From the NCBI GenBank assembly GCA_024180945.1, contig JAKSGN010000007.1, positions 1,302,001 to 1,366,000 of the forward strand: a stretch of DNA of 64,000 nucleotides. The letters are read 5' to 3'. Positions within the stretch are counted from its first letter, which is position 1; every line of letters begins with the position of its first letter. Positions 1 through 11,710 of this stretch are shown in pieces. The position numbers and the translations under genes were made by a program. The notes beneath the pieces were generated by a model. That model was given only the letters and a program-made list of their open reading frames with translations. It did not search any database and was not told where the DNA came from. The DNA comes from Macrophomina tecta. Taxonomy: Eukaryota; Ascomycota; Dothideomycetes; Botryosphaeriales; Botryosphaeriaceae.

Positions 1-185
1 GTGCGCTTGATGGGCGAGGCGACGACGTGCGTGATGCGCGAATGGTGCGGGAAGGCGCGCTGCAGGTCGGCGCACTGCTGCTTGCCGAAGTCGGTCAGGG
101 CCGGGTCATGCATGGTGTGGTTGTCGGGCGTGAGGTTGTGGAAGCCTTGGGCGTGACGGACGCAGTGTATCTTTGCGGGGGCCAT
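1..185 (-). CDS. Histidine phosphatase superfamily protein, 5' part only
   Basis: Reading the minus strand from the ATG at 185 gives MAPAKIHCVRHAQGFHNL and stays open to the window edge (61 codons). The RHAQG segment is the catalytic RHG-type motif of the phosphoglycerate mutase/histidine phosphatase family, whose histidine is phosphorylated during catalysis. Later residues (LTDFGKQQCADL, then VVASPIKR) match the usual family spacing of a DxGxxQ segment followed by a V.SP..R segment. Fungal members of this type are small cytosolic phosphatases of unclear substrate. The rest of the gene lies outside the window, so length and introns cannot be judged. Family assignment is strong; substrate is unknown. 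Confidence 0.85.
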   Translation of the reverse strand, partial: MAPAKIHCVRHAQGFHNLTPDNHTMHDPALTDFGKQQCADLQRAFPHHSRITHVVASPIKR

Positions 186-2523
186 GGTGGTCGGGTTTGG
201 AGTTGCGGAGGTGGTGGTTGTGGTGGAGGTTTACGGTGCGCAAGCCGTCTTTCAGCTTACAGTGACTTCTGAGGCGGTGGATTAGAGCAGGGTGCGGGAG
301 AGACTGAACGGCAGCTCTTATTAGACAAAGCCGTGAAGCGTGTTGGTCAATTGCAGTGTGAGGATGGAGCAGTGACTCCACGCCTGCTATCGTCCGTCCG
401 GTCTCTTATGAACCCCGCCATGAGTCAGATACAAGGACTCTCCGGCGGGCGGCGACCTGCCCCTCGTACGTCACAGGCCGCCGCGCGCTGCGACTGCCTT
501 CTCAAAATTTCCGTTCGAGCGGCGCAGAGAGATCGGCAAACCCGGCGGGTGAGGCCGAAGCGGGAACCTTTGCCGAAAGGGAAACTGTCGCGATCCGCAA
601 GAGTCGGTGCGCCGTGGCGGCTAGCATTGCCGGAACTGGTACGAGGCTTCTTTTGACGGTCGCAAAGGAGGGTGTAGGCACACAACTGGTGTTGAAACTC
701 TAGTCTGGATGCGAGTTCGCGGGATGATTGCCGATGCCCTTGTCGAGATGGAAGCTTGAACTCAAGAAGGTCCTGCTTCGGCGTCTCAAGAGTTGGCCGC
801 GTGAACGCAAGACGTCTGGAGCAAGCAGATCAGAAGGAACTACTGAAAATTTAGCGCCGAGCGAGGTTGGAGCATAGCGCTGTGAGGCAAAATTTCTCAT
901 GTTACATGGATAGTGGCTCGCTTGATGCATGCTCTAGGTAAAGCGCCTGTTCCTGGCCGTTGTCCTGTTGTGCTGCTAACCACGGGAGTGCGGATGGGGA
1001 AGATCGACAGGCACAAAGTTTGCCGAAAGCGGGAAGGTCATGCGCACGATGAATCAATCTTTTGTGGAAACAAACATGCCTGTCTTGACGGATGGGATAA
1101 ACGTCTTATTGTTATTTGCACTTCACTCCGTGGTCTCGGGGTGCCGCAAGCGACCCACATACAGAGAAAGCTGCTTAACTGGTGCATATATTCAGCGCGC
1201 GGCTTAGATTTTCTGTCTTCAACGGCTTGTCGCACAGATCATGTCAGGCTAACGCAGTGGTGCGGGTGGAGAGGACTTGCCTTCGAACCGTCCCGCAGGC
1301 AACCGATACTCTGCTCCTCATTTGATGCAATTCTTTAGATGCAGTAGCTTCCCGTCGGAGAAAACCAGGCTGGGGTAAATGTGTGCAAGCGGAATGATGC
1401 CAGGGCAACGGCCAGTGCAGATACCAAACGTTGATGTTGCAAGATTCCAGAACAATAGTCACTTCTCGCTGCTCTGTGCTGAGTAAAGAAACGTAAATTG
1501 CTTCAACCTAGCCGGGACTGTGGAATTCACCGACCTGTCTCCGTCCGGGGGTTGTCGCATCCGCGACTCCGGTGAAGGTGGCTGGGTGAGAGTCGTACAC
1601 TCGTCCGGAGATGCCGTGAGGCCGGCCATCCCGCCATGAGCAACAGCAGAGTCTTGCGAGTTGCTGAAAGAGAGCGACGGGGCTTGTTCACGAGTAAGAT
1701 TCCTTCAGGGCTAGGCTAGGCTGGATGGAGGTAGTTTTCGCATTCGTACGTCGTATCGTCCAGCCACACCTTTATTTATCGTTTTCGTTCACAGTGACAA
1801 TGTCTGCAGGTGGGGTATGGGCGGAGCTGGGTTTATCAGGGCGATGCGCCCTGTTGGTTTCTATTCGCGGCAGCGCGTTGGTTTTTGGCGTTTGGGCGCG
1901 TGGCTGAGCTCTACCACGGGAATGTGCAGCACAAAGCAGGAGTGCTTGCGAAGAACTTGAAATAGTGGGGCTGGAGATCTCTGGCACACGCGTAAATCGG
2001 AAAGGCAGACGGCCAGTGGCTCGGGCCATCGCCACGTTCCGGCAGTTCACAGTGGTGTCGAGGGGATGGCGGGCGGGATGATCCCAGCCGGTCGTGAGCA
2101 GCTCACGGCCTGCAAATCCATGACGCAGATCATGCGCCCGGTGACGTACGGCCAAACTCTGACAACAGCCAGGCTGAGCAGACGGCTGTCAGCACCACCG
2201 CAGCATATTCTTGTTCTATCCCTTGTGCGCGCGTTTGAGACAGGCGGGAAGGGGCGCCATTCCCCCTCTGCATACCCAGGGCACAGCATACACTGTGCCG
2301 CGCTAAGAACCGTCGTGCAGATCTCAAGAACGAATTGAGCGAATGTCATAACCTCTCTGTGGCCCCAATCTCCGACCGCCGCTTCCGGTCTACCCGTTGT
2401 TAGCGCTCATCTGAGCACAGCCCTGCAGCTCAGCCCAAGCTGCCCTCAACCTACAAAGCTGCCCGGCCCGCTGTCGCATGTGGTAGCTTCGTCTCCACCC
2501 TTTTCTCGCCTCCAACCAGAGTC
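186..2523. other. Intergenic region, no supported gene
   Basis: This 2.3 kb stretch separates the divergently transcribed histidine phosphatase and phospholipase B genes. Only short overlapping open frames on both strands occur, none with a recognisable domain or a convincing exon-intron structure. It presumably holds both promoters. I saw no tRNA or repeat. Confidence 0.5.
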
Positions 2524-4692
2524 ATGAAGCTTGATAGCCTTGTCAGTGCGCCTCTGCTACTGTCCGCCGCTTCGGGTAAGTGTAATCTCACGACGCCCCT
2601 TCGCGTTGATGTTTTGTATTTGTGCCACAAGCGACGGGAGCTGTAGCACCCACTTGCTGCCGATTTTACCGGCTCATGCGAACAAGCACGTCTACGCGCA
2701 AAGCCCAATACCTCCCCCAATCCACATGATTGCCTTTGATGTCTGTTTTTCACCTGCTGGGCTTCACTGACACCGTGTCTTGCAGCAAGCGTTGTGGTTC
2801 CTCGTGATCCCACGCCCGAGCAGGCTGCTGCAGTTGCGCTAGCAGCATGGAAACGCGCCAGCCCGGATGCTCCCAATGGCTACACCCCGACCAGGGAGAA
2901 TTGCCCTTCTAACAGGCCTACTCTCAGAGATGGACGCTCACTGTCACCAAACGAAACGGCATGGCTGGAAACAAGGCGCAACAACACCGTGTCTGCCATG
3001 CGCGACCTTCTGGGACGACTCAACATCACTGGCTTCGATTCCAACTCCTATATTGACGATGCTGCCAATAACGTCTCTGCCCTCCCTAACATCGCTATTG
3101 CTGCTTCAGGTGGAGGCTGGCGCGCCATGCTGAACGGCGCCGGTGCTGTGGCTGCATTCGACAGTCGCACGCCGAATTCCACAAACACTGGCCACATCGG
3201 CGGTCTTCTCCAGTCTGCTACATATCTCGCAGGCCTGTCGGGTGGCGGTTGGATGGTCTCTTCGCTTTATGGAAACAACTTCTCCAGTGTCCAGAGCATT
3301 ATCGACTCCCAGACTGGTTCGACAGGTTCTTTCTGGAACTTCGAGAACGGCATTCTCGAAGGACCTGACAGGGGCGGCATCCAGCTCTTAGACACTGCCC
3401 AATACTATTCGACCGTCTACGATCAGGTCGAAGGTAAATCCAATGCTGGATTCGACACTTCCATCACGGACTACTGGGGCCGTGCACTTTCATTCAACTT
3501 GGTTAATGCGAGCTCCGGTGGCCCTGCATACACATTTTCTTCCATCGCGAACGACGACTACTTCACTCGCGGAGAAGCTCCTATGCCTTTGCTTGTTGCC
3601 GACGGTAGAAACCCAGGAGAATTGTTGATTGCCAGCAACACCACGAATTACGAATTCAACCCTTGGGAGCTGGGATCCTTCGATCCTACCGTCTTTGGCT
3701 TTGTCCCCCTCCGCTACGTTGGCTCCAACTTCAGTGCTGGCGTACTGCCTTCGAACGAGTCCTGCGTCCGTGGTTTCGATTCCCTAAGCTTTGTTTTCGG
3801 CACTTCCAGCTCTCTCTTTAACCAGGCCCTCCTCCAGCTGAACGGTACCAGTGTACCAGACAGTCTCAAGGGTGTTCTGAACAACATTCTCACCGATGTC
3901 GGCCAAGATAATGACGATATTGCCGACTGGTCACCCAACCCGTTCTACCATTGGAATAACGAGACGAACCCTAGCGCGCAGACTAAGCGTCTGACGCTCG
4001 TTGACGGAGGAGAAGACCTCCAAAACATTCCCTTCAACCCCCTCATCCAGCCTCTTCGCAACGTTGATGTAATCTTTGCCGTAGATTCATCTGCAGACAC
4101 CGTCTCCGACGTGGCCCCGGGCTGGCCCAACGGCACGGCGATGGTCGCGACTTACGAACGTTCGCTGAACGCCTCCCAAGCTAACGGCACGATTTTCCCG
4201 TCAATCCCTGACCGAAACACCTTCATTAACCTTGGCCTCAACAACCGCCCAAGTTTCTTCGGTTGCGATGCTGGCAACTTCTCAAGCAGCACGCCCCTGA
4301 TTGTGTACCTCGCCAACGCGCCCTACGTCTACTATTCCAATGTCTCCACCTACACGCAAACTTACAACACAAGCGCACGTAACGCAATGATTGAGAACGG
4401 CTATAATGTTGTGACGATGGGTAATGGCACGGTTGACTCTCAGTGGCCTACTTGCGTGGGCTGCGCGATTATGTCCAGGAGCTGGAACAGGACCGGGACC
4501 ACTGTTCCCGATGTCTGCACCGAGTGCTTCAACAGGTACTGTTGGAACGGCACCGTTGACTCAAGGGAGGTGACCTACAATCCCAGCTTGAAGCTGGAGG
4601 CAGTGAACGTCAAGAGTGCCGCTGGGAGCCTCATGCCGACCGTTTTCTCACTGGCGGCAGCTGTTGCGGCAAGCGTGGCTCTGGTTCTTTGA
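2524..4692 (+). CDS. Lysophospholipase / phospholipase B, secreted and probably GPI-anchored
   Basis: Two exons, 2524-2575 and 2786-4692, give 652 aa. The first exon encodes a short hydrophobic signal peptide (MKLDSLVSAPLLLSAAS); the 210-nt intron falls right after it. The enzyme removes acyl chains from phospholipids and lysophospholipids at the cell surface. Visible catalytic features of the PLA2_B/cPLA2 fold are the glycine-rich GGGWRAML oxyanion segment (about residue 126), the nucleophile motif GLSGGGW (about 167), and the DGGED segment (about 423) holding the catalytic aspartate. Many NxS/T sites suggest heavy N-glycosylation. The last about 20 residues are hydrophobic after a small-residue stretch, as expected for a GPI attachment signal. 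Length fits fungal Plb proteins (about 630-660 aa). The start is chosen because it supplies the signal peptide and splices in frame. Confidence 0.95.
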
Positions 4693-5103
4693 GCAAGATA
4701 TTGATGGGGTTGCAAGTGGTGATCGGTTTGATCCTGGCGGATAATGGGAGCAGCGCGTAATGAATGATGGTGCATCTATTTGGCGTTTGGAAATTTCCTG
4801 ATTTGGACTTCGCAGCGGTCGAAGGGGAATAGTCTCGCTTGACATTTTGTGAATCTCAAACAGCTAAATGACAAATTGGTGCCATTGTGTACAGAAGTCA
4901 TAAGAATTGTTCTCTAATGGCACTTCATCCGTAGTAATACAAGTCCGTGATTCGCCGTGGGGGAACGACATGACTCGCGAGAATTTTCGCATCGCGGGGG
5001 TCCGAGGTTTTTCTTCCTGCTCATAACCCCAATTACTTCCCTCCCTCCGCACGACTTCTTCGCCACGAAATCATATTTTCTTGATTTGCACCGGCGCCAA
5101 TCT
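4693..5103. other. Short intergenic region between phospholipase B and DPH2
   Basis: This holds the 3' end of the phospholipase B transcript and the promoter of the next plus-strand gene. I see no coding feature. The open frame does extend upstream of the chosen DPH2 start to 4957, but that part lacks family similarity. Confidence 0.5.
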
Positions 5104-6873
5104 ATGATTATGGCAGCTACAGCGCCTGAAGTCGCCCCCGTCCTCTCGACGCCAGATACGCACATCTTCGAAGATCCCACCCCGCCTGTTGATTCCTCAT
5201 CCCTTCCCAAGGTCTCGGACGCACAACTCGCAATCACGTATGAGGTGGAACGTACGGTGCAGGAGATTCGCGAGGGCCGGTGGAAGAGAATTGCCCTCCA
5301 GTTCCCGGACCACATGCTTGTGGATGCGCCGAGGGTATACGCTGCGCTGAGCAGAGGGCTGGAGAAGGCGAGGAAGGCGACACGAAAAAACCAGAGCGCG
5401 GACACGCCTGCAGACATAAACAGCACGGCGGATAAGCTGGCGGAGGTTGACATCAGCGCGAGCGGCGAGATCGAGGATGCTGAGGAACAGCTCTACATCT
5501 TGGGAGATACTTCGTACGGCGCGTGCTGCGTGGACGAGATTGCCGCTGAGCACGTAGATGCGGAAGTTGTGGTGCATTACGGCAGATCTTGCCTGTCGCC
5601 GACAGCCAGGCTGCCTGTCATATATGTGTTCACCGAGCAGCCGTTGGAGCTGGACCCGGTGGTGGAAGTCTTCAAGCAGACGTACACAGAGAAGGACCAA
5701 AAGGTGGTGCTAATGGCAGATATACCTTACGCTACCCATCTGGCGCCATTGATGGAACGGCTTCAGAGCGAAGGTTATACAGCACTTTTCCTTACATCCC
5801 TCGTTCATAACCCTTCATCTCCGCTCCCAAACAGAACCGTGCCAGATGAAGTCAAGGAAGATCAACAGGCCCTTAGAGATTACCAGCTTTTCCACATCTC
5901 CGACCCGCCAACCTCCCTGCTTCTCACCCTCTCGTCCCGCGTCGGCGCAATCCACATATACCCGACGGACACGCCTAAGCCTACACAAGCACTACTCGCC
6001 ACATCGGCACAAACACTTCGACGCCGTTATGCTCTTCTCACTCGTCTCAGTGTCGAGCCTGTATTCGGTATCCTGATCAACACTCTGTCGGTCAAAAACT
6101 ATCTGCATGTAGTGGAGCACGTCAAGGAGATGATCGCGGCGGCAGGCAAGAAGAGCTACACATTCGTAGTCGGCAAGATTAATGCCGCCAAGGTGGCGAA
6201 TTTTTCCGAAGTCGGTGGCTGGGTTGTCATTGGATGTTGGGAGAGCAGTTTGATCGAAAGCAAAGATTTCTGGAAACCCATAATAACGCCATTTGAGCTG
6301 CAGCTCACGCTTCAGGATGACGCGGAGCGCGTATGGACAGGGGAATGGACAGGCGACTTTCAGGCAGTGCTCCAGGGAAGGGCAGAGACCGTGGCAGAGG
6401 CATCTCCGGCGGCGAATCGCTCAGCGGAGGCGGAGGATGGGTCGGTGGCCGACTACGGGGACACTGGCGCAGAAGAGTGGGACTCTGAGGAAGAATCGGC
6501 GCCGCCTGAGTTCGACCTTCGCACTGGGCGCTATGTCTCACACGCGCGGCCAATGCGCGCGACAGCGACGGCGACCAGCAGCAGCGAGCGAAAGGGCAAG
6601 GCGCAGATCGCCGGAGCGTCAGGAGGAACAGGTGGGCACTCCCTTATCAAGCGCGCGAACGGCGACGTCGCGCAGATTGGCGGCGTGCTGTCGCCGGGCG
6701 CGGAATTCCTGCGGAGCCAGCGGACGTGGCAAGGCCTGGGCAGCGACTTTGACACACAGCAAGACGGCGAGGCCGCAGCCGAAGAGGGGTTGGGGAGGGG
6801 CGCGCGGATTGAGGAAGGCAGAGGCGGAATCGCGAGGGGGTATGTCGTTGGGGATGCTGCCGAGATTAGGTGA
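5104..6873 (+). CDS. DPH2: 2-(3-amino-3-carboxypropyl)histidine synthase subunit 2 (diphthamide biosynthesis)
   Basis: A single exon of 589 codons; the ATG at 5110 is an almost equivalent start. Dph2 pairs with Dph1 in the first step of diphthamide synthesis, transferring the 3-amino-3-carboxypropyl group of S-adenosylmethionine to the target histidine of translation factor eEF2. Family signals in order are APVLSTPDTHIFEDPT near the N-terminus, RIALQFPDHML, the GDTSYGACCVDEIAAEHV segment with clustered cysteines (about residues 136-153), HYGRSCLSP, and the C-terminal GCWESSLIESKDFWKPIITP block. The Fe-S cluster of this non-canonical radical-SAM family is held by cysteines in these blocks. The last about 150 residues are low-complexity and acidic, typical of fungal orthologues. 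No intron is needed. Expected location is cytosol. Confidence 0.93.
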   Translation: MIMAATAPEVAPVLSTPDTHIFEDPTPPVDSSSLPKVSDAQLAITYEVERTVQEIREGRWKRIALQFPDHMLVDAPRVYAALSRGLEKARKATRKNQSADTPADINSTADKLAEVDISASGEIEDAEEQLYILGDTSYGACCVDEIAAEHVDAEVVVHYGRSCLSPTARLPVIYVFTEQPLELDPVVEVFKQTYTEKDQKVVLMADIPYATHLAPLMERLQSEGYTALFLTSLVHNPSSPLPNRTVPDEVKEDQQALRDYQLFHISDPPTSLLLTLSSRVGAIHIYPTDTPKPTQALLATSAQTLRRRYALLTRLSVEPVFGILINTLSVKNYLHVVEHVKEMIAAAGKKSYTFVVGKINAAKVANFSEVGGWVVIGCWESSLIESKDFWKPIITPFELQLTLQDDAERVWTGEWTGDFQAVLQGRAETVAEASPAANRSAEAEDGSVADYGDTGAEEWDSEEESAPPEFDLRTGRYVSHARPMRATATATSSSERKGKAQIAGASGGTGGHSLIKRANGDVAQIGGVLSPGAEFLRSQRTWQGLGSDFDTQQDGEAAAEEGLGRGARIEEGRGGIARGYVVGDAAEIR

Positions 6874-7320
6874 GGCTATCGGCAAGGCGGCAAGCGCTGG
6901 CAGGGCGACAGTTGCGGGTCAGTGTGAGGGCGGCAGCGGCTAGTAATTGTCAGTAGATGTCGGTGAATGCCTTGTCTGCAATGCATGGGCGGTAGCATAA
7001 GCAGCAGAACAATGCCCCTTGGAGTGTGCTTTCGCCTGTCCATCCGCGGGTAGGGCAGGCCTGGACCAGGACGCGGCGGGCCGGTCTTAGCACGATTAAC
7101 CCATAGGGCGCGTGCAACAGCGCACCAGCGGCGGCACTCCATCCAGCACCCAACACGCCTACCTGCAGCACACATCGCCGAAAGGAGACGCCTCGCTTTC
7201 CTCCGCCTAGCCTACATGTCCGCCTGAGTTGCTCGCTCCCCCCGCAGCCGCCTCTGCGACGAGAGGACTGCCCCGAACTACCTCCACGCCCGGAGCCTGC
7301 CCGTGCAGCTCGCCGCCGAT
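6874..7320. other. Intergenic region between DPH2 and the F-box gene
   Basis: A 447-nt GC-rich spacer on the same transcriptional strand. It should contain the 3' UTR of DPH2 and the promoter and 5' leader of the next gene. I see nothing else in it. Confidence 0.5.
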
Positions 7321-10300
7321 ATGGAGACCCTCACCTTTCCGCCCGCCTCAGCGTCAAATCTCTTCAGCGCACCCTCCCACGACCGAGACTCGAATGCCCT
7401 GAGCGTCATGCACAAAGCCACGAGCCCGCCATCCACGCCCCAGCCGCCCGCCCCCAAGAGCCGATTTGAGCGTGTTCTGACAACCCATCCGACCATCGCG
7501 GAGAGCCTCCTGGCCTCGCTGCCCACCCGCTCGCTCATCGGCCTGTTCCACACCTCGCGCCACCTGCGACATTTCCTGTCCGAGTACCCGCTGGCATGGC
7601 GTACCCTCAGTTTCCGCGCTCCCACACCCGCCCTTGGCGTCAACAATCCAGAGGGGGATGCGCTTGACGGGCCGGCGCGCAACGCCAAGCAGTACGCTCT
7701 CGACGCGCTGTTGATACAAGTGGTCGTGCCGTTCGGCACTCGGCTGACCAGCCTCGACCTTTGCAACACGGCCGTGTCGGGCGTCCGCCTGGTGTCGCGC
7801 GTGCTGGAGCCGCGCGTGCAAACGCTGCAGCATCTGAGCGTGCGCGGCTGCAAGAACGTGTCCATCAAGTACCACCTGGTGCCCTTCCTGGAGCCGTACG
7901 TCCACCCCGGAAGCCCGTGGGCCAAGGCCAGCGAGCTGGCCCTCAAGAGCCTGTACACCTACCGATGCCGCCACCACCGCCGGAGGCCGTACCTGCCCTC
8001 GTCGTTGATGCGGAGAGACTCAGATTCGGAGCCCACCCACCAGCTCATCGAGATCTGCCACCAGCTCGGCATCTGGACGGATACTATGTGGTGCACAACT
8101 CCGGGTGGCCGTTGCTTCAGGAGAAAGGATTACTATTCAGGCCGTGCCGCTCCCGGGACCAACGAGGTTTGGGTGCCTTTTGACAGGCTGTGGCGGTCGA
8201 TGAACAGAATAGGGCCGCAGGACTCGGATAACCCGCCCGCTCATTCCGATGGAAGGCTGTGGGAGGATGCCGAGAGTGGCCACGATGGCGAACCGCTCGG
8301 AACTAGCACCGGTTGGCCGTCCCGCGGAGAGGGCAAGGACATACCGGCCCACCTGCGCAGGAGTCACCGAGTATTCGTGGAAGACATCAAGTGCGACCAG
8401 TGCGGAGATGCCATTCTGGAGAGATGCGAGCAATGCAGCATTCGGATGCACTGCATGGGGTGTAGGAAGACGTTGTGTGCGAGCTGTGCATTCAACAGGC
8501 CGATTCCGCGGAAGAGGAGAAAAACAAACCGTGCCTTCACGAACCAGGCATTCGGCACCATGAACAACCTCGGCGTCATTACTTCAAGTACCACCAGCGG
8601 CCAGTCAAATGCCCAGGAAGCCGCGGCGGAGGAAGAGGAGAGGAAAATCAGCAACCGTTTCTGGTGGGCACCCGGCGCTACGAGGTCACCGAACCTGATG
8701 AGCGAGATTACTTCAGACGACGATGCTTCCGATTCCGACGAACCTGGACCGATTCATGGAGGCAATCCTTTGGCTGTCATGAACGTTTCCACACCTCCCA
8801 AGCTCAACATGCATTGGTGCTGCGTAGAACCAGTATTCTCTGGGGGCGGAGGGATAGTGGTGTTAGGACCAGGCGTAGGCGGTAAAGGAGCTGACAGGAT
8901 ACGCGCTACGCCCCTGCCAAAGGGACAGCAGTATGAAGATCCTGATTTCGTGTCGGTCCTGCGGTCGCCGGAGATAATAAGGGAACTCAAGAACGCCACA
9001 CTCTACGAGCATGTACTGGGGGAGCAGGTGGATATCGTGCCTTACCTTCAGGCAGACAGCCTTGACCTTCAGGCATCGAAATGCCCGCGCAGTTTGTGCC
9101 AGGACTGCTATCGCACGTTCCGTTGGAAGGTTGCCTGCAAGGCCTGCAAGAAGCCATTGTGCAAGGAGCATGATTTCCGGGGTTTGAAGATCCGCAAGTG
9201 TGGATATCGCGATCTCCACGTTGAGCGGGAGCACCTGCGGACACATACTCCAGTATCAATGCCACCTTCGTTCCCTGACTTGCACATACCTGCATACGTA
9301 CCGCCGGGCCAAAGAGCTGAGCAGTCGAGTGCGATGGAGGCTCAGGACTCGACAGATTCTCAGTCGTCCTCCAACCCGGACCTTCGAATTGCCGTGAAGT
9401 CATGGCTTTTGACTTCAAATCCAAACCAGGAAGAGAACAACATGTCCAGCTCCATCTCCGGTTTGAAGAACTTCGCTGAGGGGCCTTCGAATCTGCAGCC
9501 ATCCTCCCGCCCTCGTGCTCTCAGTGCTTCAGAGAATCGCCCGTCACGCTCGTCTTCACCCTGGGCAAGGCAAAAGTCGCCGAATGACGCCCAACAGTAT
9601 GCTCTAGGCAAGCGGATTGCGGAGTTGGAGAGGGCTCGTATGAGGCTACCACTGCCGGGCACTCAGCAACACCCCGTTCAATGGCGGGGATGTGGAGCGT
9701 ACTTCTGCCAGCAGCTGCGACCGGTAGGCGATTGCCGGCCGCGTTGTAGTGCAGGCATGAGGGAGTGTGGTGAATGTGGAGTCCTCGTTTGTGATGTAAG
9801 TCGTGCTATTGTTACCCTCTGGTTCCAAGTTGTTAACAGATTTGTAGGGTTGCTTGAATGTCAATCCCCCTTGCCCATGCGCTTATTGCTCCACGCATTA
9901 CCACTGCCCCGTCTGCACCACCAAACCTCGCGTTCAAACGCTTTGCCGCCGCGATGCCGAACGCCAAGCGGCTCGTCTGAAGGAGTTGGCCGAGGCGGAG
10001 CGTCGTGCCAAGGAGGCCGAAGCTCTTGTTCGAGCCGATGAGATGGCTATGGCTGTAGGGGAATTCTTCCGCGATTTCCTTGACATTGGTGGTTCTTCGG
10101 CAGGAAAGACCGAGTTTCCTGTCGATGAGGCTGCAACTTCTGAGTTCGAGGGAGAAGGAGTCCGCCACATCGAGGTTGCCGCTCCGGCTCCGCCCCACGG
10201 ACCATCAGCAGTGCCTTCGTGGGTCCAGGCTCAGAGCCAATACCCGAATCTATTTCCGGAGGAGGGCCCGCGCGCTGAGAGTTCCGCAATGGGTGCTGCC

Positions 10301-10642
10301 TCTGGCGATGGTCTGGCTCCTATGGATGGCAAGGCGCTTGTCGAGCAGATACTTGCACAGCAGGACCAGGAAATTGCCATGTCGACGCCGAGGACGGCCT
10401 CAGGTCTTACAGATGACGCGCCGATGTCTGTTCAACAAACGTCCGTCGAGAACGTTGCTGAACATACGACTGCTGGGATTGATGAGGCAGATGTGCATGC
10501 TGCGGCGGAGGCAGAGAATACAGGCGATGAGAGCAGTAATAATGGCAACGACAACCAAAGCGATGCTGAGGCCGGCGCTGAGGACAACGACTCGTCGCAC
10601 ATATCGGCTGGAACGTCTGCTGAGGTTTCTGTCGAGGCATAG
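7321..10642 (+). CDS. F-box-like protein with several cysteine-rich zinc-binding-type clusters
   Basis: Two exons, 7321-9795 and 9848-10642, separated by a 52-nt GT-AG intron, give 1089 aa. Residues about 53-98 (HPTIAESLLASLPTRSLIGL followed by FHTSRHLRHFL) look like an F-box, the Skp1-binding segment of SCF ubiquitin ligases, followed by an LRR-like piece (LTSLDLCNTAVSGVRL, LQHLSVRGCKN). Three Cys-rich groups follow: about 356-392 (CDQCGDAILERCEQC, CMGCRKTLCASC), about 587-630 (CQDCYRTFRWKVACKACKKP), and about 790-865, which spans the intron (GECGVLVCDGCL, CPCAYCSTHYHCPVC). An Ala/Glu/Arg-rich likely coiled coil and an acidic tail end the protein. The CxxC spacing implies zinc binding. A substrate-receptor role in ubiquitylation is inference. 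The intron is supported because it joins two halves of one Cys cluster in frame. Confidence 0.85.
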
Positions 10643-11710
10643 GTCAGGACATAATTGTTGGGTGGGCCAGAGGCTTTGACCTTGATCTCTCACGCATTCC
10701 TAGCGTTTGGGGAGCCCGGACTCTCATCGAGTCTCGAGAGCGTTGATTTTGTCATTTTTGAAGTCTGTCGAAGGGGGAATGAACAGACACAAAAGTCTGC
10801 GTTTAGTTTTCGGTCGGCATGGCAAGGAAGAGGCGGAGGACATCACGGGATGGGAGGGCGTTTAGTTTCATCTTTCGCTAGGAGCGCATTCGTTGTCTGT
10901 CGAGATCCGCACTATCTCATATTTTTCCTCCATACGGTAGTCATGCCCCTCCCAGTCATCCTTTGTAAATAAAAAGCACTACATTCCCCCCCGACGAAAG
11001 CAAGGATCTGCTTTCTCTCGTAGGCACTCTGATTAGCATTTACAGTCAGTCTACTGTCTGCCCCGTTCTCGAAATTTGCGATCATGCGCCCACATTTTCG
11101 GCGTACGGGATGGTGGGATCTTTTGCTCGTGTGAGCGAGCGTGTCAGCCTGCAGTGGCGAGACAAATACATTCCTCTTGCTTCGAGCTCCTAAGTTGATG
11201 AATCCTACATGCTCTTAGGCGGCATGCCTTTGGGATGTCGGCTACTTCTTCTCTCCAGCAGTTCCACAGAAGTCAAATACACAGTAAAGTGGATTAGGCG
11301 GCGGCGCTGTGCAGCACCGAGGCAGTGCAGGTAAGTAATTGATAATCAGGCCGCCACATCACGGCAGTTCTGTTACGCGTTCCTCATGGCGGTGCAGCGT
11401 CAAAGATTTTCGGGCAGCAGGTCTGTTACAGATGCGTCGCTCGTCTGGGCATCGTCGTAGCAGTGGAGGCTTTGCGTTCCTCGCAGGGGTCCGTGTTGTA
11501 CGAGTACGGCTTTCCGGCGGCGCCACTTTGCGGTGACGTCCTCGCGCTAGGGCGCCGCCCCGAGAGCTGCTGCTGCTGCTGCACCCGTTAGGCTTCAACA
11601 CCACTCCCCAACCACCATCGGCCTATATCCACCGCCCTGATACCCCGGTCTTCGCTGCGCTTCGGTAGCACTTCGACTCTCTTACGACCGCAACCTGCGC
11701 CCCGGTCGCC
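10643..11710. other. Intergenic region between the F-box gene and HSE1
   Basis: No supported gene. An AATAAA hexamer at 10968-10973 lies about 330 nt after the F-box stop codon and may serve as polyadenylation signal. The rest is presumably 3' UTR and the HSE1 promoter and leader. Confidence 0.5.

Noticed and set aside
1240..1300. tRNA-like B-box (GGTTCGAA on the minus strand)
   Set aside because: There is no matching A-box or foldable cloverleaf around it.
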